Below are positions 55,918 to 64,000 of a DNA stretch of 64,000 nucleotides, piece by piece; the stretch's first letter is position 1; each line of letters begins with the position of its first letter. This DNA is from Gymnopus androsaceus JB14 (lineage: Eukaryota; Basidiomycota; Agaricomycetes; Agaricales; Omphalotaceae). The DNA lies in contig ML769533.1 of the NCBI GenBank assembly GCA_009733575.1, forward strand, positions 79,291 through 143,290, in the 5' to 3' direction. The notes below the pieces were generated by a model, which worked only from the letters and a program-made list of their open reading frames with translations, did no database searches and was not told where the DNA came from. The position numbers and the translations under genes are program-made.

Positions 55918-57966
55918 TTAGTGTACATATGTCTTCATGGGAGAAATATTATGCGATGGAACCTCAATGGCCGGTTTTGAGAGGATCATTGCTTTGAACG
56001 CCATTGGCCCAGGATAAGGCGTTTTCACAAGCACAAGCGGACCTACATCCATCCCCTCCTGCTGTTCCTGCTCAAGCGTCTGCACGAATTCATCCAAAAT
56101 TAAATCTGAATGAGGTCCGACCTGCTTAGCAAAATCTAGCGTCCAAATCCTGGTATCAAGCTTTTCCTTGGATATGCTGATGTCGATGTATGTCACAAGA
56201 GTGATGGTAGCAGATGAAACTGGAAGAGATTTTCGGTGGTCATTTTGCGCTTGAAGGAGGCGGGGGCGGATATGCCAGAGTTCCGACTCCAACATGGAAT
56301 CAGCTAGCTGTTGGTCTCGATCCTCAAGAGGCCGGGGAATGCCGTCTGCAGTAGCAAACACATTGGTGATTAAATGTTTGATTAAGGAAGAAAAATGCGC
56401 ACCTCCTCGATTCTTTACATGCGCACGGCACTCCTGACGATGCTTCTGAATCCAGTGAGACCTTTGACATACGTGGCTACAATAGAATGCGACGGTGCAT
56501 CCCATACAACGATAGACTTTGATGTTGGGAGGAGCGCAGCACTATGAACGCCGATTCAGCACAATGTTCTTTACTAGGTGAGCACAAGTAGTACCTCTGT
56601 ATTCGAGCAAAATGTGAAACCCAGAGACTCCCATCTACGTCTCAGCTCAATTCTTTCATCAACCAAGTTCTTGAATCGCCCCCATATCCGTTTGAAGACA
56701 GCTTCGGAGGTTTCCTCCAATGAAAAGTCATCCAAGATTACTTTCAATGGCTTCTGAATGGAGCGATAAAGGGACGTAGCAGAAATGGCACCAACTAGAT
56801 CTCCAAACAGTTGCAAAACTTCAGGCTTCAGGGTGAAGCGTCATTCTCTTTGTCACTGACGCTTGCCCTATTTTCCACAGGGCTCGAATAAGGCCGGATT
56901 TGATCGCCACTATGACACTGTCATACCCGTCATAATCGAAAGCAATAAGAAGATACTGCATGCTCCACCGCCACGTTGAGAAAACCTCTGGGTAATCGAG
57001 GGATTCTTTCGAGTGAGAGCTGATTTGTCGGATAATATGGGTGGTAAAGTAAACAGGGCGATAGGGCAGTATACGCTGGTGCAATGCGTAATATTGGGGC
57101 ACTGTACCCAAACGGGCAAAAACACGGAACCAGTTATGTAGTATGCTGTAATTCAAAGGACTTTGTAGGCTTAGACGAGAAAGAACCCGAGCCATGAGCG
57201 GATATAAGCTGGGATCAAAGTCCCGAACGCTTCGAGGATAAATTTTGCACCAGAAAATGTCCCAGTCGCGTTCTATTGCAGAAAGAATGTGGGAAGAGTA
57301 GTCCGATATGTACTTGCACAACACGCCTAGATCCGAAGACAATGTCCGAGTCGATATCCGAGATGAATCGACAAGAAGAGCATAGATGTGTATGCGAACG
57401 AAAAAATCTGCTGCTCCGTCAATGGCTTCAAGCTCTTCAGGACGAATGATTGAAGCCGCCAGGAGATAGACATATAACCTCAGGACTTGCTTCATCACTA
57501 CCAAGGAGGTTTCCTCAAGATCCCCGTAGATTATGAGATCATGGTGGACATAGGAAGTGACCAAGAAGGAGGCCCAGGTATGTAGAGCGGACCAATATTC
57601 TCGAATAGAGGACACGGCCTGTTGACTTCCTCCGCTTTTTGTCAAACAGAGAGTTATCGTACCAAATGTTTTGGCTGCGATCATGTTCTCGGAATCCGGA
57701 GGTGGTGATCTGTCGACGAGTTCATCCGTTAATGATGACGGTCGTCGTTGTGATAGAAAGCGAAGAAGCGTCGGGACTATTTCAAGGGATGCAAGCTGTA
57801 GATCTGAACATAGAACGGAGACGGCCTGTTTTGCAAGCTTTTCATTATCAGAAAGTGCTAATCGTTTCAGAGTCTGTTCAAAAATGAATAAGCATTGAAC
57901 CACACGAGTAACAAAAAAAAGGAATACATCGATTCGACTTTTCATGGTGGACGTAGATGAAGACAT
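55918..57966 (-). CDS. MYND zinc-finger protein, frame broken by 7-bp duplication
   Basis: A long helical N-terminal part (57966 to about 56821; for example LCSDLQLASLEIVPTLLRFL, LEETSLVVMKQVLRLYVYLL) runs to MTLHPEA and a stop. The continuation LQLFGDLVGAISATSLYRSI starts at once in another frame. Between them lies CCTGAAGCCTGAAG, a tandem 7-bp duplication that by itself explains the frame change. After an intron (about 56530-56582) comes the MYND finger, CCAPPNIKVYRCMGCTVAFY, CSHVCQRSHWIQKHRQEC, then a C-terminal region ending at 55918. MYND fingers usually bind Pro-rich peptides in partner proteins. The first Cys pair spans the intron (CSNTE|CC). The true start is uncertain: the region above 57966 could hold another exon. 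Unless the duplication is an error, this is a recent pseudogene. Confidence 0.7.
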
Positions 57967-59351
57967 TAGGCGATAATTTAGGCGCTCGACAATCTCTTTC
58001 TCTCCATACGGTTGTTACAAGTGCATCAAGTATCAAGTATGGTTTAGTCAAGGCTCTCAGGATCTCATCGAGCATCAGCTTGAAGGTATAGACCCTTAGC
58101 CTAATGCTTCCAAGGTCTCTGCTTCCATCCCTTAAGCAATTTGGCGACGTCGTCAACTCTTTTTTTAGCGCATTTCATGTACAACGGAAGATAAGCATCG
58201 GATTCTTTATCTACGGGAGAAGAAGCTTTTTAGGCCGGTTTCTAGGTGTCTTAGGTACGTGTATTTTGTTCTCGTTTCAGTTGTATCCTGAACAATCTTT
58301 TCCCAAGAATTCAGCAGTCGCAACTCGAATGTTACTGGCCTTCCCGCTACATATACAGTCGATCCCCATCTAGCTCCATCCTCTACTATCCCCAGTCACG
58401 ACCGAAGTCTTTGAGAAGCAACGCTAGACTCGTTCAAAAACCAGATTGATTCCCTTTCATTCAAGTACGCCCAATCGAGGTGATATTCGACTCCGGTCTT
58501 CATTAATGTCATTCTTCATGCCATGATCATTTCGAGATTCAAAGGTTTGGATGTGACGCTCAATGCTCCTCTTTTGTTTCTAGTGGGCCTCCGAGCATTG
58601 ATTTTTCAAGGGAAGGGTTACAGCTAGTCTGATCAAGATTAATAGGCCCTAACCGCAGTTCGATGTTTCACTCACGTGTGAGCGCCTAATTTTAGAAAAA
58701 TTTTCGACGCGAGTCCTATGTGAACACGTTAATGGGCTCACTATCTAACCAATTCAGCTCTAATGATGGCCATACATGTCTATGTGAAGAAATCATTATT
58801 GAACGTGAATCGTACGCTCACAGAGATAGAAATAAACGAGCAAGGAGCTGGCGCTTACTGGTGATGAGCCATCATTCCAAAAGGGAGATATTCGATATAT
58901 AAGGGGATACTTGATATAAAAAGAAACGGCAGGCACTTGAAAATCGAGGTCCTGGTGACGCGGCGTGAATTTGTGCAGACTCTAAATATAGCTTGCTTGC
59001 TTGCGAGAGTCTGCCTACGGGAGACAAGGTTACAGCTGTCCTCACAGCTGTCCTCACATTTTTCGCCATCCAGTCGTCCCCGGTATTCCTTCAAGTTGTT
59101 ACAGCTTGTTACTACAGTTAACTCGAAAAAAAATTGTTCAAGTGAACGCGTTGTCGAAATATTGGGTGATTCGCTGTATCTGCGTGCATCCTAAGGCTCT
59201 TGGACATTTCATTAGATGGAATACAGCGAACTGCCGCCTGAGATGTATATTTCATGGATGAGCTTACCGTTGCACTCGATATCATTGCTGAATGACAATT
59301 ACTCATTCTCGAGCATCTGTTCAATCAGGCTGGATTGCTCATACGACGAAC
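57967..59351. other. Intergenic, nothing recognised
   Basis: This region is upstream of the MYND gene. The minus-strand frame 57878-58156 (MLDEILRALTKPYLILDALV) could be a 5' exon of that gene, but no splice assignment is convincing. No other gene is seen. Confidence 0.45.
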
Positions 59352-59522
59352 TTGTCGTCAATTCGTTTAACAGAGCACGGCCGGTGCTCTTAATCTACAC
59401 ACGACTCGGTTCGGCAGAGATACTACAGGTCCAAATAGGTCCTTCATTGAGTGATCGCCGATTGGTTTCTTCACTCCCTTAGACTCGAGAAGCCACAGTC
59501 GCACTTAGGTTTATTTTGTACA
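59352..59522. repeat. Repeat shared with 54161-54362, copy 2
   Basis: This is the shorter copy of the sequence at 54161-54362. It lies just downstream of the 3' end of the minus-strand membrane-protein gene. Confidence 0.75.
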
Positions 59523-59638
59523 ACATATCCAAGAGAGGTATGTATATAAATTATAGCATCGACGTATACATAAATATGATATCGTGTAGAGACTGTGGTA
59601 CTTGGTATAATATCATTATCACCAGCAGTTTTCCGAAT

Positions 59639-61440
59639 TCATACTGCATCATCCCTTTGGTAGGAATGGCGCACAGGCTGAAGTTTCTCATTACTGTAAT
59701 ATTGGTTTCGAGAAGACGAAGACGGAATCTCAGCTGGCCCAGCTTCACTGATGGACCTATTCGGCGTCAGCGATACCGGAGGCTCATATTTCAGTTCCGA
59801 TAACATCTTCTCCGGCCTGAATCCTGTTCCCGTCTCCCTATAGTCGTACGCCGGAGACTCTGTCTGGTCAGGATTCTCCGACATCGTTCGAACATGATTA
59901 TAACCATACGCGGTTGGGCGCTCCGAGCTACCCAAAGTCGATGTTTCGAGCTTCAAAGGAGTTGATGCATATTCCGAGACAAAGGTTGATGTGCCTGGGT
60001 ATGAACTGGGTAATTTACCCTTGACGTCTGTGGGGTAGCGGGAAGAGGGCCTCAATTCAGCCTCCAGCTCAGTTTCCTCATCTTGAGGTGGGGGTGCACC
60101 ATCTATTCCGAGACCAAGCGCAGTGCGAACCATGATGAGTGTAGGCACAATTCCCTAAGCAAAAGTCATTCATGGCGGAACATGATAAAGATGAGAATAT
60201 TACGCACTACGATTTGAAGGAGAATAGGGTCCATCGTAGCCGTAGAGCCCTTCACTTGGATGATTAGGCAGACAATGAGAGCTATCGGGTACAAAGTTCC
60301 CGATTCGATACTAGCAGAATAAATGAGCATCGTGATATGTTCAGAAATGATGAAGGACATACAACATGGTAGCCATTGCACTTAGTCGCTTATCGTTTCC
60401 CTCAGTACCCAGCAGTCGGCTGTGAACTCTGTTCAACCACCAAATTCTGCCAGCTAAAGGGGTGTATAAGAAGCCTGCATCCGTTCAAAACCAAATCGAC
60501 GCACCAATCAAACCGGTCAAAACAAGATTGCAGAACACGGTTATTCCCAAAAAGACAAAATTGAGGTTGTCCCCCACTGTAACCTCATGCGATTCTCCAG
60601 TGGCAAAAAGCTCGTTAGCGCCTGCCTTGGATGGTCGCCGTAGCGGCGTACGATATGGCTAAAAATTCGAATATCATCAGTCAAGAAACTAGGTGTGCTT
60701 AGAAAACACCATTCGTACCAGCGTTGAGGACGGATAATACAAGGGGAATGACAGTGACCCAAATGTTTCCATTCCATACATGATAGCAACGATAAACCTA
60801 TCTTATAGCATATTGAGCAATTGCATCAGAAAGTGAACGAGCGATACAAACAAGAATCATATCGGCGAGCCAGCTGAGAATATTATTCAATTTCAAGTCA
60901 GGTAATGAGGAATGAGACAACTCACTTTGCAGTTCCATAAATGGCCCCAATAGCCGTCCTAAAGCGAAAATTTTAATTCACATTCCCAGCTTGATGAATA
61001 AACACACCTGTAATTTATAAGGTCCATCTGTCTGCTCGTCGGATCTAGCTCAGTGAATCCAACAACAATGAACTCTTGAATCACATTTTCCACGTCGAAC
61101 GTAGAAAGAATGATGCCTGCTGTTGCGAACACAAACAGCACGAGCAAGGAAATGGGATAAAATGGATGTTGAAACCTTTTATGCGCCTCCTTTTGCTGGA
61201 GCTGTAACGAAACATACACCCCTCCCAAAACCACATAGGCACCTATGTGGATGTGGTTAACTGATGAGCACAGGGACCAGGAATAAGTATGAACGTGCCG
61301 TAGAATATGAACTGGAACTGAAAACACGAAAATTAGGTCAGATATTTCCTCAACAGGCGGACAAAATCTAGGCGCACTATCAGTGAGTTTACAGATGGGC
61401 GCATGGCCTCATCGAAGATCTCAGATACTACGTCGCCCAT
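59639..61440 (-). CDS. Multi-pass membrane protein, paralogue 3 of 3
   Basis: The start MGDVVSEIFDEAMRPSVNSL (61440) is followed by a tiny exon FQFIFYG, then AYVVLGGVYVSLQLQQKEAH and HPFYPISLLVLFVFATAGII. Next come FTELDPTSRQMDLINYR, several short exons (including a conserved NLNFVFLGITVLCNLVLTGL region near 60560), LESGTLYPIALIVCLIIQVK and TATMDPILLQIV. The last exon is GIVPTLIMVRTALGLGIDGA with a long polar tail (PPQDEETELEAELRPSSRYP) ending at 59639. Exon order, tiny second exon and tail match 44582-46306 closely, so the two are paralogues in opposite orientation 13 kb apart. About seven helices; function unknown. It appears intact. Confidence 0.78.
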
Positions 61441-62587
61441 TGTCTGTGAGAGCCGAGCAGCGTATAACAGCCAGACGGAATAGGTTGGGAGTGGCAAAAG
61501 AATGTTTCAATTTTGAAATTTCCTTATGTATGGAGAAAAATCCGAAACGCGGCCGACCCTGGTGCGCCATCAAAACATCCGTATGTGCCGGCTCTGACCT
61601 CTGCCCCACAAAAAGGCTGTGAACGAACATGGATAGCTGCCCAAGATACAATTCGCTGGGTTTTCGCGTCCCTGCACAAGCTCTCGAAGCTCTCGATGCT
61701 TGAACAGTCTTCCGAAAATCCTGCAAAGATGTGTGCCGGCCATACGCGACCGCCGACGTGATGCGAATCAAAAAATGAAATACGGTCCAAAATGGTAACA
61801 CCGAAAAGGCTATGCTGCAGCGGGCGCTCAGGGGCGCTCGTTCGGTTGCGCTTACAAAGCCGACCACTATATGTAACCATAGACTCGAGCCAGTCGCGGT
61901 AGTGGATACAGCGACGTTTGATTATAAGTCGGTCAAATGACCGAGAACACTGTACTATCAGCCCTAAAGCTCAAAGAGTACATGGGATATGCATCGAGGA
62001 AAGCCTGCTAAGATGCCAAATGATTTGAATCATTGAAAGTTGTCCTTAGGTAGCATCGTCAAATGTTCACGTACCGCAAAATATTTATATTTTATGTCCC
62101 CTATGGTACCAGTGATTGAGCTCAAGAACGTTTTGAGGCTAGACATGTAGGCAGCGAGCTCTGTCGTCGTTACCAGGAGGCGCCGTGTAGACTGGAATAA
62201 CGATAGAAGCGATGGTCCAAGTTTGGCCATCATCTGTGATCTCCATCAGGGACTATGACTCCTTCGAGAGTTTAGGTCGGGCTTGGATAAATAATCTCAG
62301 CATGCAAATATTGCTGATATTTCGAGTGAGTCAAGAGAGCTCAATAAATCCAGCAATCATTACCTGTTCGCTGGCGTTTCGTGTAAAACAAATATTTTCT
62401 TTTGGTCTCTCTTGACTCCGCGATTCCTCAGAAATGTGGCGTACCTGTGTCAACTTGCTGGCATTCGGTTCCAGTTCTCCATCCACCCTCGAGCAAAGGT
62501 CCGTCCTCCAGCGTGAAAGACATCATCATGTCAAAGTAGACACAACTTTATACCCAACGGAGACGGTCTGAGTCCAAGTAACGCCGT
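61441..62587. other. Intergenic, nothing recognised
   Basis: Long open frames on both strands at 61421-61880 overlap each other and have no protein-like signature. I leave the region unassigned. Confidence 0.45.
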
Positions 62588-63240
62588 CAAGCTACCAAGA
62601 ATGTCCATCGTTCAACTCCTATCAGCGTGATTATACCAATCGTGTATGATACGTCAATTTCGGTGTCCCCATCGACGGCGACGTAGGGACCGTTTGATTG
62701 CCCATCGATGCTGCGAAAGGACCAGAACAGTAAATTACCGTACTCTCGGAATATCGAGAATTTCCTGACTCACCCAAAGTAGCTCGCGCTCAGACACCAT
62801 TGCGTTTGGGTAGCTCCATAGCTAGGAGTGAATATCAGCCGTTTGGTCTTTTCCCCCAAGGATATCGACGGCTTACTAGGTTTGGCTTGCGCCTTGGTCG
62901 ACACCAGCCTGAATGAGGCCACTAGTACCGTTGCTGATACCGAGCCAGAGGTAGAGATCACTGTTGGATTACATTATCAACACAGGACTACAAAAATTGT
63001 TCAAGACGAACACGTACGTCTCGGGTACGGGAGGGGGATTTCCAGAGGTGAAAGAGAAAGTAGTTCCAATGACCGCGCTAGTAGTCGGTCCTCAGAGAGT
63101 ACGCAGGGCCCCAAGTGTCAGCGACAATGTTGGAGAAAGGCATGCTACAAGACATACGAGGAAGCGATAATGTTTCTGTGGGCGCAGCGCATTCTGTAGT
63201 AGAGAGCTGCTCAGCCTCCAGAAGAGCAGATTTATATACT
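62588..63240 (-). CDS. Possible small secreted-type protein, uncertain
   Basis: A hydrophobic, signal-like piece FLVCLVACLSPTLSLTLGAL (near 63160) is followed, after an in-frame TGA, by GTTFSFTSGNPPPVPET ending at GTACGT (near 63015). Then come SGSVSATVLVASFRLVSTKA and RLIFTPSYGATQTQWCLSAS (62950-62775), a good 3' splice pair, and GIDGQSNGPYVAVDGDTEID with VSYTIGIITLIG, ending at 62588. The last two exons join in phase and look like a beta-rich protein. The TGA in the 5' part is unexplained. No family is recognised; the gene could be broken or my exon choice wrong. Confidence 0.35.
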
Positions 63241-63810
63241 TATACTTTCCCGTACAACATTTAACCGCTCTCAGACTGCAAGCTCCTCCAAGACCTGCTG
63301 GTACCTCAGGCACAAGGATTAATTCTGCGATGGTCGCGTCGCAAAACTGGCAATGCGAGTGAAATCCGGTTTTGTTGCGGATTTTTCTCCAGTTTCCAAG
63401 AGGTTTCCGAGGAGCTCTGGACCAAGACTGCAAGGCAGAACTCAATCATTAAAGTTTGAAAAACCTGATTTTCCGAGTTGAAATGCGTTTGTAGTCTTTG
63501 AAAAAGAAATTGAAAGCTTCTCGATCTAATACCTGGCACTTTCTTTTCAAAAGGAGCACTGGAAGTGAATAGATCGATATTGCGGGTGGGCCGTTAACCA
63601 TCACGTTCGCACTAATAATTCGTCTGTGAAGGAGCGAACGGTGACCCATAGTACGAAAGCTCGGTCAGAGTCTAGGCGGGAGTTGATCAAGTTTCACTCG
63701 AGTTTTCCAGCACAAATTTTCGTCTCGACCCGGTCTCGAAGTTGCAGGTCTTGCGATCGATTTTGCAGGGTAAAGACCCGCTCGGAAAAATAAACACATC
63801 ATGATCAATG

Positions 63811-64000
63811 TTATTCATTGGACATCATACAAGTACTGGCTGCATGCATCCTATCCTCCGCCGTTAAATGATCATTCATGACATCGAATATCATCCCCAT
63901 ACCTGAAAAGAGCCATTCAGTATGAGGAAGTGAGGGAAGGAAGGAAGCGAGAGACGCACCAGCATGCAGATGAACGAGCACATGACAGTGGACTGTAAGA
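63811..64000 (-). CDS. Multicopper-oxidase-like C-terminus, cut by window edge
   Basis: Two exons are visible. The exon 63960-64000 reads LTVHCHVLVHLHA, the HCHxxxHxxx type of copper ligand motif found near the C-terminus of multicopper oxidases. A GTGCGT...CAG intron (63903-63959) follows in phase. The exon 63811-63902 reads GMGMIFDVMNDHLTAEDRMH and ends TCMMSNE with the stop at 63811. The Met after HAG sits where the axial residue of the T1 copper is expected (HCHxxxHxxxGM). This is a laccase-like or bilirubin-oxidase-like oxidase; the subtype cannot be set from 45 residues. The rest lies beyond the right edge. Confidence 0.6.
   Translation of the reverse strand, partial: LTVHCHVLVHLHAGASLASFLPSLPHTEWLFSGMGMIFDVMNDHLTAEDRMHAASTCMMSNE

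Noticed and set aside
61421..61880. Two long overlapping minus-strand frames (148 and 118 residues)
   Set aside because: They overlap each other and the 5' end of the membrane-protein gene, and neither shows motifs or transmembrane features; they look like chance frames.

Overview
The window looks like nuclear DNA from a mushroom-forming basidiomycete (Agaricomycetes). The genes are split by many short GT-AG introns of about 45-65 nt. The recognisable families (DUF6534-type membrane proteins, a DUF7729-like surface protein, several Agaricomycete multi-pass membrane proteins, a MYND protein, a wax-synthase-like acyltransferase, a microsomal P450) fit that group. All calls come from reading the sequence; no search was run.

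Layout. (1) 0-12.3 kb is a gene island on the minus strand: a decayed coiled-coil gene, a cytochrome P450, a CaMK-type kinase with an inserted N-lobe, and a multi-pass membrane protein. (2) About 12.4-39.9 kb is gene-poor and full of terminal-inverted-repeat (TIR) elements. Most are non-autonomous, many are flanked by a TA dinucleotide, and several sit inside one another (15.8-18.0, 21.05-22.7 and 35.2-39.0 kb). Within this block lie a decayed DUF6534 gene, three copies of a ~660-bp dispersed repeat (one rearranged), and one apparently intact membrane-protein gene (30.2-31.5 kb). (3) 40-64 kb is a second gene island: a wax-synthase-like acyltransferase and an adjacent multi-pass membrane protein with an in-frame TGA, a carboxylesterase relic, a second multi-pass membrane protein of the 10.7-kb family, a PTGR1-like reductase, an intron-containing tRNA-Pro(TGG), a DUF7729-like surface protein, a MYND gene with a 7-bp duplication that shifts frame, a third membrane-protein paralogue, a doubtful small gene, and the 3' end of a multicopper oxidase running off the window.

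There is no operon logic. The P450, acyltransferase and reductase are metabolic enzymes but lie far apart, and no biosynthetic core enzyme is visible, so I do not call a gene cluster. The strongest unusual signals are the layered nesting of TIR elements, a repeat whose two parts occur in opposite order at two loci, a paired-hairpin element carrying telomere-like G-rich sequence, two nearly intact genes each interrupted by one lesion, and a stray copy of the kinase upstream region 23 kb away.
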